64,000 nucleotides of DNA from Petrachloros mirabilis ULC683. GTDB lineage: Bacteria; Cyanobacteriota; Cyanobacteriia; Thermosynechococcales; Thermosynechococcaceae. The notes below the pieces were generated by a model. The model made no database searches, was not told the DNA's origin, and saw only the letters and a program-made list of their open reading frames with translations. The stretch's first letter is position 1. Every line of letters begins with the position of its first letter. Below are positions 45,705 through 54,479 of this stretch, piece by piece. The stretch is taken from contig NZ_WVIC01000011.1 of assembly GCF_009939295.1 (NCBI RefSeq), positions 1-64,000 on the forward strand, given 5' to 3'. A program made the translations under genes and the position numbers.

Positions 45705-46118
45705 ATGGTGGCGATTTCTGCCTCTTTACGCCGATTAGTCATTCAAAGGGCAGGCAACCGTTGCGAGTATTGCGGCTTATCACAGTTGGGGCAAGCAGCT
45801 ACGTTTCACATCGATCATGTGATTCCTGTGGTGGCGGGCGGTTCAACAACAATAGATAACTTAGCACTTGCATGTGTAGCTTGCTCGCTCCACAAAGGGG
45901 CAAGGCAAGATATAGAAGATCCTGAAACGAGAAAAACGGTAACAATTTTTAATCCCCGTCAACAGACTTGGAAAGAGCATTTTTTCTGGATGGGTGTTGA
46001 AATTGCTGGGTTAACGGCTGTGGGACGTGCAACTGTCAATGTTTTAAAGTTGAATCGTGCAATCATCCAAGCAATTCGGGTAGAAGAAGAATGTTTTGGC
46101 CGTCACCCACCACCATGA
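45705..46118 (+). CDS. HNH endonuclease
   Basis: A 137-residue protein. The HNH core has the Cys4 zinc motif CEYC and CVAC, and HIDHVIPVVAGGSTTIDNLA supplies the HNH catalytic residues (DH...N). The C-terminal part (VEIAGLTAVGRATVNVLKLN) is typical of this small cyanobacterial subgroup. Biological role unknown; may act in DNA exchange or defence. Followed by a bidirectional terminator. Confidence 0.88.
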   Translation: MVAISASLRRLVIQRAGNRCEYCGLSQLGQAATFHIDHVIPVVAGGSTTIDNLALACVACSLHKGARQDIEDPETRKTVTIFNPRQQTWKEHFFWMGVEIAGLTAVGRATVNVLKLNRAIIQAIRVEEECFGRHPPP

Positions 46119-46125
46119 CAATCAT

Positions 46126-46162
46126 AAAAAAGCCGCTGCCACACAATAGCAACGGCTTTTTT
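46126..46162. terminator. Bidirectional terminator
   Basis: AAAAAAGCCG (46126-46135) pairs with CGGCTTTTTT (46153-46162), with more pairs inside the loop. A-run and T-run on both sides suit it to both converging transcripts (HNH and rpmA). Confidence 0.85.
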
Positions 46163-46182
46163 AGCCCTTAGTCTATTTCAAA

Positions 46183-46452
46183 CTAGACAGCAGCCACTTC
46201 CAGTGGGTATACGCTCACTCGCTTTTTAGACTTCCCCTTGCGCTCAAAGGTAACCACCCCATCAACGGTGGCGAACAGCGTATCATCGCTACCCCGACCC
46301 ACATTGGTGCCAGGGTGAAACTTGGTGCCGCGTTGGCGCACAAGAATATTACCCGCTCGAACAACTTGTCCTCCAAAGCGCTTGACGCCTAGGCGCTGGG
46401 CATTAGAGTCACGACCGTTCCGGGTACTGCCGGTTCCTTTCTTATGAGCCAT
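46183..46452 (-). CDS. rpmA: Ribosomal protein bL27
   Basis: An 89-residue 50S subunit protein. [20 protein letters not shown] and the [10 protein letters not shown] motif are diagnostic. The N-terminal tail reaches toward the peptidyl-transferase centre. Downstream of rplU, as in most bacteria, but with a 254-bp gap. Confidence 0.98.
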   Translation of the reverse strand: MAHKKGTGSTRNGRDSNAQRLGVKRFGGQVVRAGNILVRQRGTKFHPGTNVGRGSDDTLFATVDGVVTFERKGKSKKRVSVYPLEVAAV

Positions 46453-46706
46453 TTCAATCTCTCCTGTATCTCTTTACACCTTAGTCGATTTTACGGGCGA
46501 CATAATCCTGAGAGGCCGTCTGAAAAGCCTCATTCATCCCTGCATTAGCCCCCCCGACCCCCCAATTTTGGGGGGAGAAAGCCAAAACTCTGATCATTTG
46601 CCCCCAGAATTACGCCCTGCGGGCACGCTGCGCAAGGGGGGCAAGTGCAAGGTCTAAGCGACTTCTCAAACAAGCTCTGAGCCAATACAGCCCTCCATGC
46701 TGGAGA
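46453..46706. other. Spacer between rplU and rpmA holding a GC-rich repeat
   Basis: This gap is wider than in most genomes. It contains CCCCCCGACCCCCCAATTTTGG and GGGGGAGAAAGCC-like stems (about 46540-46650), and GCCCTGCGGGCACGC, which look like a dispersed repeat of the kind common in cyanobacterial intergenic DNA. No second copy occurs in this window. Confidence 0.5.
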
Positions 46707-47069
46707 TTAGCTATCTTCAGCCGTGGCAGAGACTTTAGCCTGGGCAGCCGACTCGCCGATATGAATATCGTCAATCATCACCCGCGTTAACTCTTGGCGA
46801 TGCCCCTGCTTCTTACGGGTCTTTTTCTTCGGCTGCATTTTATAGACAATGATTTTAGATCCCCGGAGGTGCTGCATGATCGTGGCTGCAATCGTGACAT
46901 CCTCAACGTAGGGCTGCCCAATGGAAACCTTCTCTCCGTCGTGAACCAAAAGCACTCGATCTAGCGTAATGCTGCTTTCTGGCTCTTGGGGAAGCCGATC
47001 AATGTCATAAAAGCGACCGGGTTCGACCCGAAGTTGTTTGCCGCTAGCTTCAACAATTGCGTATGTCAT
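46707..47069 (-). CDS. rplU: Ribosomal protein bL21
   Basis: A 120-residue 50S protein starting [20 protein letters not shown]. The basic [15 protein letters not shown] region binds 23S rRNA. ATG at 47069 matches the family start; an upstream in-frame start at 47126 is rejected. First gene of the rplU-rpmA unit. Confidence 0.97.
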   Translation of the reverse strand: MTYAIVEASGKQLRVEPGRFYDIDRLPQEPESSITLDRVLLVHDGEKVSIGQPYVEDVTIAATIMQHLRGSKIIVYKMQPKKKTRKKQGHRQELTRVMIDDIHIGESAAQAKVSATAEDS

Positions 47070-47382
47070 AATTCTCTCAACATGAAGGGTGCCGTACAGG
47101 TATCCCCGAGGGTTGGTTCCAGCCAACAGTCTGGGATTTTGCCGAGATGAGGGACTCGCGAACCTGATCCGAGCAATTTTGGTGCCAAATAACCAGTATT
47201 GAAAATTTTGTGGCTAAATGTCAAGCCTCAAGACACCCAAATCTCCTATAGGATTAAGAGCGTTCTGATGTCCTAGCCTATGAGCTGGGGTGCGATCGCA
47301 TCTTAACCGTTGCGTCTCTGGGCAATCTGGCCAAGACAGTGCCCAGTAAGCATGACTTTTTTGTGCAAAGGATTTGATTGAG

Positions 47383-48258
47383 ATGGAAGTTGGACTGGCA
47401 CTCTTGCAGTTGACGTTGAATGGAATTGCCGTGGGAAGTATTATTGCCCTGGCAGCGGTGGGGTTGACCTTGACCTATGGGATCCTACGTCTACCTAATT
47501 TTGCCCATGGCGATTTTCTCACCCTAGGAGCCTATTTGACCCTGCTCTTGAATGCCATGGGCCTAAACATTGCCTTAGCCATGGGGCTGGGAGCGATGTT
47601 GAGTATCGCTGGGTTTCTACTGTGTGAAGTGTTAATTTGGTCCCCCATGCGCGATCGCAGAGCCACTTCAACCACCTTGATTATCATTTCCATTGGCTTA
47701 GCTTTATTTTTACGCAATGGCATCATTTTCATTTGGGGGAGCAGCAACCAAAGCTACGCCCTCCCCGTGGCCACTGCGGTAAGCTTTTGGGGTGGCTTAC
47801 GGATGCCCTACTATCGCCTGATTGTGATGGGGTTAGCGGTACTGGCGGTGCTGGGGCTGCACTACATTTTGCAAAACACCAAAATTGGTAAGGCCATGCG
47901 GGCGGTCGCCGATGATATTGACCTGGCAAGTGTTTCCGGGATTGACGTGAAGCGAGTGGTGCTCTGGACCTGGGTGTTGGCTGGGGGTCTCACGGCTCTG
48001 AGCGGGGGGATGTACGGCTTGATTACGGCGGTACGCCCCAATATGGGCTGGTTTTTGATTTTGCCCATGTTTGCAGCCGTGATTCTAGGGGGCATTGGCA
48101 ATCCCTATGGTGCGATCGCAGGCGCGCTGATTATTGGGGTTGCTCAAGAGGTGAGTACCTACTGGCTTCCTTCTGAATACAAGTTGGGGGTCGCCCTAGT
48201 GGCCATGGTGCTGGTGCTCTTGTTTCGTCCCCATGGCTTATTTCGCAGCACAATTTAG
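47383..48258 (+). CDS. Branched-chain/neutral amino-acid ABC permease (LivH/NatD-like)
   Basis: A 291-residue inner-membrane permease of the LivH group. Motifs: NGIAVGSIIALAAVGLTLTY, the GxHGDxxxxGAY-like NFAHGDFLTLGAY, and ILGGIGNPYGAIAGALIIG. In cyanobacteria such permeases belong to the N-I neutral amino-acid transporter (NatD) or urea system. The ATPase, second permease and binding protein are not next to it, so it is an orphan gene. ATG at 47383 preferred. A family B repeat begins 4 bp after the stop. Confidence 0.87.
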   Translation: MEVGLALLQLTLNGIAVGSIIALAAVGLTLTYGILRLPNFAHGDFLTLGAYLTLLLNAMGLNIALAMGLGAMLSIAGFLLCEVLIWSPMRDRRATSTTLIIISIGLALFLRNGIIFIWGSSNQSYALPVATAVSFWGGLRMPYYRLIVMGLAVLAVLGLHYILQNTKIGKAMRAVADDIDLASVSGIDVKRVVLWTWVLAGGLTALSGGMYGLITAVRPNMGWFLILPMFAAVILGGIGNPYGAIAGALIIGVAQEVSTYWLPSEYKLGVALVAMVLVLLFRPHGLFRSTI

Positions 48259-48262
48259 GTCT

Positions 48263-48328
48263 ATATTGCGGTTCTCACCTGAGTGCCCCCTGTACTCCAT
48301 GTACTCCATTGATCTGTAAACCGCTATA
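48263..48328 (+). repeat. Repeat family B copy 3, internally deleted
   Basis: A 66-bp derivative. Left end GCGGTTCTCACCTGAGTG and right end TGATCTGTAAACCGCTATA are intact, but the GC-rich core is replaced by a short CCCCCTGTACTCCATGTACTC in which a 10-bp unit is duplicated. Confidence 0.8.
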
Positions 48329-48453
48329 ACAGTCGAAAAGAAATCCCCCAGCAATTGGCCAGGGGAGGCAATGGCTTATCAACGTACTCAGGATGCCCAA
48401 TCTCAGACAGGATAATACTTTTTCAAAAGGTAATTAGCGAACAATTTGCCAAG

Positions 48454-48966
48454 TTACAGGGCTTCTTCCGCCTCAAGCTGCTGAAGCACCCTTTGAATTT
48501 GATCAGTGGTCACCTTGCGCCGTTGCAACGCAGCCATGCAATGTCCATCACTGCCCTCAGCAGCACTGACCTGACGACGCATCTGGCGCAGCACCCCAAT
48601 ACAAAGCGGACAATCGCAGCCAAAGAGCGCCACCGCAGCGTCACTTTCCGCCGCACTGAAGTCAAAAGGAGCGTAGGCAAAATATTCGCTGTTAGCAGGG
48701 TCAGCCGCCGCCAGACGAATTCCCTGTTGAGTATGAATCAATTGCCGCAGGCTAGCAGAGGGCTGCGGCACCGTTTCAGTTTGGGGCACCGTCTCGGGTG
48801 GGGTCACAGAGTCTAAATCAGAGGGCACAGAGCAGGAGCCGTAGGCTTCAGTGGGTAGAGTTGCGGCTTGGGTTTGGAGGGCATCGCCCAAAATCAGCAG
48901 GGGGGCTAATGTCAAGCCCACCAGGGTCGTTAGCGCCACCCCATTCATCCAGGATTTATAGCTCAC
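48454..48966 (-). CDS. Secreted protein with CxCxxC motif, unknown
   Basis: A 170-residue protein with a long signal (MNGVALTTLVGLTLAPLLIL, cleavage-like QTQAATLP). A Glu/Pro/Thr-rich linker precedes a C-terminal domain with GCDCPLCIGVLRQMR and one further Cys in DGHCMAALQ. The Cys spacing could bind metal or a cluster or form disulfides. Function unknown. Confidence 0.65.
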   Translation of the reverse strand: MSYKSWMNGVALTTLVGLTLAPLLILGDALQTQAATLPTEAYGSCSVPSDLDSVTPPETVPQTETVPQPSASLRQLIHTQQGIRLAAADPANSEYFAYAPFDFSAAESDAAVALFGCDCPLCIGVLRQMRRQVSAAEGSDGHCMAALQRRKVTTDQIQRVLQQLEAEEAL

Positions 48967-49119
48967 AACTTAGTCCTCTCTGTCGATTCGGCACAGTCGT
49001 ACATTCCTTAATTAACATGTTCGCAAGCTACTGGCAATTCCTCTTTGGGCATGATTCAGAAAAGGTAAGGCAGAGCCCAGGTTCACAAATTGCTCACGAA
49101 CTGTTCACGCATTTGGCCT

Positions 49120-49704
49120 TTAGGTTTCTTCCGGCCAGTCTCGAAAAAAATCATCATCTAATTCAAAGTCTAAATCATCTTCTGGCCGCTCGTAAGGGGG
49201 GCTGAGTTCTCGATACTCTGCATCTACAACGGCCTGTCGCCGGGGGGGTGGGGTTGAGCGGGGGGGGGCGGCTTGGTCTGGTGATCTGTCTCGGCTGGAA
49301 CCGGAGGCATCGGAGACGGGTGGGGAACTCCATGGCTGATTATTCCCCCAATCTGAGGTGCCCACTGGCTCGGCAAACCAATCTGAAGCTGAGTCGGTTG
49401 AGACTTTCTTGGTAGGGCGTTCCCGCCGAAAAAAAGCAGGCGGCTTAAATCCCTGAAATGGCTGTGGATTGGGGGGGCGACGCCTCGGCCTATCTGACCC
49501 GCCGCTGCCAGTGGTTAGGGGGATAAGCACAAGACCCGTGACAACGCCTGCCCCCACCGCCCCTAAAAGTAAAATGCCCAAGGCCAGGGGCTGCGATCGC
49601 GCCCCCAAAAAAGTTAGCGACAGCACCGGAGACAGATTTTGGAGCGTTAGGATTGCCAAGACTAAACCGATGACAACGCCCCCCCCAACCCGAATTAGTG
49701 GCAT
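49120..49704 (-). CDS. LapA-like membrane protein with long acidic tail
   Basis: A 194-residue protein. Two membrane helices at the start (VGGGVVIGLVLAILTLQNLS and LALGILLLGAVGAGVVTGLV) match the LapA/YciS pattern. A Pro/Arg-rich stretch (SDRPRRRPPNPQPFQGF) leads to an acidic, disordered tail ending LDFELDDDFFRDWPEE. Role unknown. It follows the regulator gene on the same strand by 41 bp and may be co-transcribed with it. Confidence 0.7.
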   Translation of the reverse strand: MPLIRVGGGVVIGLVLAILTLQNLSPVLSLTFLGARSQPLALGILLLGAVGAGVVTGLVLIPLTTGSGGSDRPRRRPPNPQPFQGFKPPAFFRRERPTKKVSTDSASDWFAEPVGTSDWGNNQPWSSPPVSDASGSSRDRSPDQAAPPRSTPPPRRQAVVDAEYRELSPPYERPEDDLDFELDDDFFRDWPEET

Positions 49705-49745
49705 GAACCTTCCTCAACAGCCTCAAGGGTTTGGCATTCTGGGCT

Positions 49746-50435
49746 CTAGCCTATCGCACTCAGTTGTTGAAGTTTCAACCGATAGCCGACTCCCCGCACC
49801 GTTTCAATGGTATCTGCCCCCAATTTTTTGCGCAGATACCCCACATAGACATCCACCACATTAGAACCCGGATCATAGTCATAGCCCCACACCTGATCGA
49901 GTAATTGCGTCCGGCTCAGCACTTGACCGGGATGTCGCATCAACGCTTCCACAAGCGCAAATTCACGACCGGGAAGCTCAACCCACTCGCCCTCAACGGC
50001 AACAGACCGACGACCCAAATCAAGCTGGACATCTCCCACTGTCAAGACCGAGTCTCCGGTGCTGCGAGAACTGGGGGCTGGGCGCAGGCGAACTCTGACC
50101 CGGGCCAGCAGCTCTTCAAATCGAAACGGCTTGGTTACATAGTCATCGGCTCCACATTCCAGACCCGATACCTTGTCGTGCAAATCATCCCGAGCCGACA
50201 GGATAATCACTGGCCAGGAATGCCCCTGACCCCTCAAAGTGGCTAACACCTCTAGACCATCCCTATCGGGTAGACCCAAGTCTAAAATCAACAGATCAAA
50301 AGAACCCGATTCAGCCAAATTGAGGGTCTGCTGGGCATCAGCAGCCAAAGTGATCGTAAACCCGTGCGATCGCAGCCCTTTTTCCAAAAAAGATGCAATG
50401 CGATCTTCATCTTCCGCAATCAAAATATGGGACAT
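49746..50435 (-). CDS. OmpR/PhoB-type response regulator (paralogue)
   Basis: A 229-residue regulator from MSHILIAEDE. Asp52 in LLILDLGLPDRDG is the phospho-acceptor, and the winged helix ends VVDVYVGYLRKKLGADTIET then VRGVGYRLKL. Very like the regulator at 9107-9775. Kinase and regulator are on the same strand, kinase first, separated by 146 bp that include a family B repeat, unlike the overlapping pair at 7.7 kb. Confidence 0.93.
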   Translation of the reverse strand: MSHILIAEDEDRIASFLEKGLRSHGFTITLAADAQQTLNLAESGSFDLLILDLGLPDRDGLEVLATLRGQGHSWPVIILSARDDLHDKVSGLECGADDYVTKPFRFEELLARVRVRLRPAPSSRSTGDSVLTVGDVQLDLGRRSVAVEGEWVELPGREFALVEALMRHPGQVLSRTQLLDQVWGYDYDPGSNVVDVYVGYLRKKLGADTIETVRGVGYRLKLQQLSAIG

Positions 50436-50492
50436 CGGATTACTCCAAGACGCGGGGGCAACAGCCAATAGCTCAAAACCTGGTTGTCGAGT

Positions 50493-50600
50493 TATAGCGG
50501 TTTACAGATCAATGGAGTACATGGGGTGCAGGGGGCACTGCCCCCTGCGTGGGGGTTCCACCCCCACACCCCGTACCTCACTCAGGTCAGAACCGCTGTA
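50493..50600 (-). repeat. Repeat family B copy 4, overlapping a kinase stop codon
   Basis: A 108-bp copy running TATAGCGGTTTACAGATCAA to AACCGCTGTA. Read on the minus strand its first bases give ACAGCGGTTCTGACCTGA, which encodes the last residues TAVLT and the stop of the kinase gene (50582). Confidence 0.88.
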
Positions 50601-52018
50601 AGAGGAATGACGAGGGTAAAGGTCGATCCAGTTCCCGGTTGGCTTTTGAGGCGCACAGAACCCCCATGGGCGTGCACAATGGCTTGCACAATCGCGAGAC
50701 CCAACCCCAACCCATCAGGGTGGTGACGACCGTTATCTGCTCGGCCAAACCGTTCAAAAATCTGTGCTTGTGCTGCTGGTGCAATCCCCTCGCCAGTATC
50801 TCTCACCCAAATCTCAACCGATGTGGTCGTGATCGCCGATCCGATGGCAACCTCATCGATTTCCTGAGTATGCTGGGTGGCATTCTGCGCCAAATTCATA
50901 ACAGCCTCCGTGACTCGATGGCGATCGCACCAGATCTGCCCCACCCCAGCCCCATCTAAGCCCCATTGTCGGGGGGCAATGGCCTGTACCTTCTGGTAAA
51001 GCTCCTCCGTCAAAGCAGCCAGATCCACCGAAGTGATGCGCAGAAAATCAGGACGCTCTGAGCGAGCCAGCAACAGCAAATCATCCACCAAGTGACTCAT
51101 GCGCTCCAGCTCATCTAAAACCAGCGCCAGGGTTTCTCGACGCTCCTGGGGCTCATCACCCATCAGCTCCAAGTGCCCTCGCACAATCGTCAGCGGCGTT
51201 CGCAGCTCATGGCCAATATCACTCATAAACTGCCGTTGGTTGACAAAGGCCGACTCCAGGCGATTCATCATGCCATTAAAGCGCTGAGCTAGATCAGCAA
51301 CCTCCCCCTTGCCCTGCACCGCAATCCGCTCAGTCAGCTTGGTCGCACCAATCGCCCGAATGGCTTGAGACAAGGCACTCAACGGGGTTAACACTCGCCC
51401 TAGCATCACCCATCCCAAGACCGTGGTGATCAGCAGCACTAAGAGCGTCACCCCACTCATGACCCACATGACCTCTTCAATTTCTTGCTGCTCCCCTGCT
51501 GTGAGTTGGGCAATCACCAAAACACCCTGCGCTTGTGCCGGACCTTGGACAACCTCCACCCAATACATCAAGGGGCCAACGGAGGTCATAAACTCCCCAG
51601 TCTCAGATTGTGTTAAGCGTGCCCAGTACTGATAAAACGCAGAAGTTGGCTGCAAAGGAGATGGCAAAGCCCGGGCACTGGCCTTGTAGAACCTCCCCTG
51701 CCAAAACGTCAAGAAATACTCACCATCTCCCGGAACATTTTGGGAGAGAAAGCGATCAAATAACCCTTGAACATCCGCAACTCGGGGGAAGGGGGCTGTC
51801 TGAGCGTCACCGTATCCTAGGCGACGAAACTCTTGTACTTCTTGCAGTAAATTCTTTTCAACTTGATCCTCAAGGCGAGCATCTAAGATATGCTGGACGC
51901 TCAAAATGGTGGCAACCCCAGAGCAGACCATCAATACTCCATACCAAACGAGCACCTGGGTTCGAGCCTGGAACCACAAGGCTTGCAACTCAGCCCGACA
52001 AGATACCCAACGAACCAT
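50582..52018 (-). CDS. Sensor histidine kinase (paralogue)
   Basis: A 478-residue membrane kinase from MVRWVSCRAE. TM near 22-43, a periplasmic domain, TM near 183-207, a HAMP linker, and HisKA with acceptor His270 in SDIGHELRTP. The ATPase has NLAQNATQHTQ and GLGLGLAIVQAIVHAHGG. It matches the kinase at 7680-9110 in domain layout and spacing. Its C-terminal TAVLT is encoded by the inserted repeat. A longer start at 52033 is less likely. Confidence 0.92.
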   Translation of the reverse strand: MVRWVSCRAELQALWFQARTQVLVWYGVLMVCSGVATILSVQHILDARLEDQVEKNLLQEVQEFRRLGYGDAQTAPFPRVADVQGLFDRFLSQNVPGDGEYFLTFWQGRFYKASARALPSPLQPTSAFYQYWARLTQSETGEFMTSVGPLMYWVEVVQGPAQAQGVLVIAQLTAGEQQEIEEVMWVMSGVTLLVLLITTVLGWVMLGRVLTPLSALSQAIRAIGATKLTERIAVQGKGEVADLAQRFNGMMNRLESAFVNQRQFMSDIGHELRTPLTIVRGHLELMGDEPQERRETLALVLDELERMSHLVDDLLLLARSERPDFLRITSVDLAALTEELYQKVQAIAPRQWGLDGAGVGQIWCDRHRVTEAVMNLAQNATQHTQEIDEVAIGSAITTTSVEIWVRDTGEGIAPAAQAQIFERFGRADNGRHHPDGLGLGLAIVQAIVHAHGGSVRLKSQPGTGSTFTLVIPLTAVLT

Positions 52019-52046
52019 AGGGGCACAGCCCAAAAAACGACACGCT

Positions 52047-52101
52047 AAAGCGGCTGACTTAAGTCTACTGCTGGTGCAAGAACACTTAAGTCAGCCGCTT
52101 T
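52047..52101 (-). terminator. 18-bp perfect hairpin
   Basis: AAAGCGGCTGACTTAAGT (52047-52064) and its exact complement (52084-52101) with a 19-base loop, between the kinase start and the DUF3155 stop. Probably ends the DUF3155 transcript. Confidence 0.75.
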
Positions 52102-52154
52102 TCAATTGAACTGAGTCGAACTGAGTCATGACTCAGTGTTTAAGCAAAGCAAAC

Positions 52155-52460
52155 TTAACGACTGGCGACGGAGAGTTGCTCCTCCACCTCTAGACGCAAG
52201 CTTGGGAACAGAAAATGGTTTTCTTCAACGTACTGAGCGCCAAACAACCCCTTTTCTGCCCAGAAGTAACGATCCGTGGTATGCTCGTTCCGTTTCACTA
52301 AAAGAAGCGCAGGTGGGGCAATACTTTTAGACTTAATAAACTTACGAGCCGCAGTTACTGGCTTGTCCTCACCACTCTCAATGCTAAATTGAGGAACATT
52401 CTCAAGAATTCTGCGTCCTTCTTGACGACGTCGACTTTTGCGCTTCCGTCTTCTGGCCAA
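52155..52460 (-). CDS. DUF3155 protein, TTG start
   Basis: A 101-residue cyanobacteria-specific protein: basic ARRRKRKSRRRQEGRRILE then PQFSIESGEDKPVTAARKFI, and YFWAEKGLFGAQYVEENHFL. The start is read as TTG at 52460, because it follows AAGGAGGT at ideal spacing and the family starts MARRRKRKSRRR; an ATG upstream at 52583 would add 41 odd residues. The basic N-terminus suggests nucleic-acid binding. Function not known. Confidence 0.85.
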   Translation of the reverse strand: MARRRKRKSRRRQEGRRILENVPQFSIESGEDKPVTAARKFIKSKSIAPPALLLVKRNEHTTDRYFWAEKGLFGAQYVEENHFLFPSLRLEVEEQLSVASR

Positions 52461-52712
52461 GTTCGGTACCTCCTTTGGCGGGGAACAGGTGTAGTCTGAG
52501 TTACAAAACCAGCCGAAAGTATAGCTTTCGCCACCAAGAAAATCAACGTTAGTTAATCTTTTGCAACCAGCAGCTCGGCTCAACCCTGATTTTTAGGGGG
52601 TTTTCAGAATTCTTCTTGTATATTTTTGTGAAGTTTTCTCAGGATTCCCTGTGAATTGCCCTCGCTGGCTGTTTTCCCATCGATGGATGTACATCAGTAT
52701 GGGGGGTCTCTG

Positions 52713-52755
52713 AAGTTCCGTCCCCTAAGGTGCGTAAGCACCCTCAGGGGAACTT
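52713..52755 (-). terminator. Hairpin downstream of trpE
   Basis: AAGTTCC...CCCCT...GGTGC pairs with GCACC...AGGGGAACTT across a four-base loop (GTAA). It lies 25 bp past the trpE stop. Confidence 0.65.
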
Positions 52756-52779
52756 GCTGATTACAGCTTGCCGCGTTAA

Positions 52780-54309
52780 CTAAGACTTTTGCAAAAATGA
52801 AATAGCCTCTAGGAGTCCTCTAGCCTTATTCAGCGTTTCTTCATACTCTCGATTCGGATCAGAGTCTGCCACCACCCCTGCACCCGCCTGAACGCTAACA
52901 GCATGGCGGTTTTTCCCGATTTGTTGCACCACCATGGTGCGAATGGTAATGGCAGTGTTGAGCTGCCCTTCAAAGTCATAGTATCCATAGACCCCTGAAT
53001 AGGGGCCGCGCCGACAGCCTTCGAGTTCATGAATAATTTCCATGGCGCGAATTTTAGGCGCACCGCTGACCGTCCCTGCCGGAAAGCATGCCTTGAGCAG
53101 ATCCCAGGCAGACTTGCTGGGCTCAAGCTGCCCGATCACATTACTCACAATGTGCATCACATGGGAGTAGCGCTCAATCACCATTAAGTCCTGGGGCTTT
53201 ACCTCGACCGTGCCCTTGATACAGACTCGACCCAGATCGTTGCGGCCTAAATCTACCAACATCACATGCTCGGCAATTTCTTTAGGGTCTTGAAGCAGCT
53301 CTTGAGCATAGGCTTCATCGTCCTGAACCGTCTTGCCCCGAGGCCGAGTTCCGGCAATGGGGCGTACCGTGGCTTGGAGGGGAGCCTCAGGGTCGCCCAA
53401 ATGCTCTGCTTTTACCATCACTTCAGGGCTGGAGCCAATAATCTGCCAGTCCTTAAACTGAAGGTAGGCCATGTAGGGGGACGGGTTGATCAACCGCAGC
53501 GATCGGTACAGGGCAAAGGGATCACCTTCGTAGTTCATGGTTAGGCGCTGAGACAACACTACCTGAAAAATATCTCCTGCCTTGATGTAGTCTTTGGCTG
53601 TTTTGACATTGGCACAAAACTGCTCGCGGGTGACATTGCTGGTGTAGGGACTGGCTAAATGTTGCTTGGCGCTGTCAGTGAGGTCTACCTGCTGGCGATC
53701 TAGGGGTTTTTGGAGGCGATTGACCAGGGATTGGACGCGATCGCAAGCCACCCGATATGCCTGAGCCAAATCCGTCGTCTCCCGCAGATCGGCATAGGCC
53801 ACCGCCCAAATTTTACGCTTCACCTGATCAAAAATCAGCAGATTATCCACCTGCATCCAGAGTCCATCTGGCAAGTCGTCCTCAGTGAGAGCATACACAG
53901 GCACACGGGGCTCAATCCAATGGATCAGCTCGTAGCCCCAAAAGCCAAACAGTCCGCCAATGCCAGGGGGGAGCTGAGGCAATTTAACAGGCTGGTAGGG
54001 CTTTAGACAGTCCGCTAGCACTTGAAAGGGGTCGCCCTTAAAGTGATTTACCCTCCCATTCCGATAGGTTTGGGTAGTTTGATCGCCACGACTTTCTAGA
54101 ATCCACAGCGGATCGCAACCCAATAAACTGTAGCGGGCTAAAGACTCACCCCCTTCTACCGATTCCAGCAAGAAACTATAGCGCTCTTGGGCACAGACCT
54201 GATACCAGGCCGAGACCGGCGTATCGAGATCTGCGATCCACTCCCGATAGACTGGGATAAAGTTGCCCTGTTGGGCAAGCTGCGAAAACTGAGCAAAGTC
54301 CGGAAACAT
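52780..54309 (-). CDS. trpE: Anthranilate synthase component I
   Basis: A 509-residue chorismate-binding enzyme, first step of tryptophan synthesis with glutamine amidotransferase TrpG. N-terminal Trp-feedback region (LLESVEGGESLARYSLLG) and chorismate-binding signatures: FQVVLSQR, IAGTRPRG, DLGRNDLGRV, FPAGTVSGAPKIRAMEII and GPYSGVYGYYDFEG. No trpG next to it. ATG at 54309 preferred over 54321. A divergent promoter region to glgA follows. Confidence 0.96.
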   Translation of the reverse strand: MFPDFAQFSQLAQQGNFIPVYREWIADLDTPVSAWYQVCAQERYSFLLESVEGGESLARYSLLGCDPLWILESRGDQTTQTYRNGRVNHFKGDPFQVLADCLKPYQPVKLPQLPPGIGGLFGFWGYELIHWIEPRVPVYALTEDDLPDGLWMQVDNLLIFDQVKRKIWAVAYADLRETTDLAQAYRVACDRVQSLVNRLQKPLDRQQVDLTDSAKQHLASPYTSNVTREQFCANVKTAKDYIKAGDIFQVVLSQRLTMNYEGDPFALYRSLRLINPSPYMAYLQFKDWQIIGSSPEVMVKAEHLGDPEAPLQATVRPIAGTRPRGKTVQDDEAYAQELLQDPKEIAEHVMLVDLGRNDLGRVCIKGTVEVKPQDLMVIERYSHVMHIVSNVIGQLEPSKSAWDLLKACFPAGTVSGAPKIRAMEIIHELEGCRRGPYSGVYGYYDFEGQLNTAITIRTMVVQQIGKNRHAVSVQAGAGVVADSDPNREYEETLNKARGLLEAISFLQKS

Positions 54310-54479
54310 AGAAACTCGCAAGAAGCATCCTGATTCTACCTTGGGACTGGAGCCCTAATGCACCGCACTAAAGTAAACACAGACCTAGCCAGATGGGCAG
54401 AGCTTCATTTCTACTGACTTTTCGTATTAAAGCGTCAGGGTGCCGATATGATGAAGGCTGTGTCCTGAAAATTACGCCT

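Noticed and set aside
46453-46706. Possible L21 leader RNA or attenuator
   Set aside because: The stems lie between rplU and rpmA, not before rplU, and look like a dispersed repeat.
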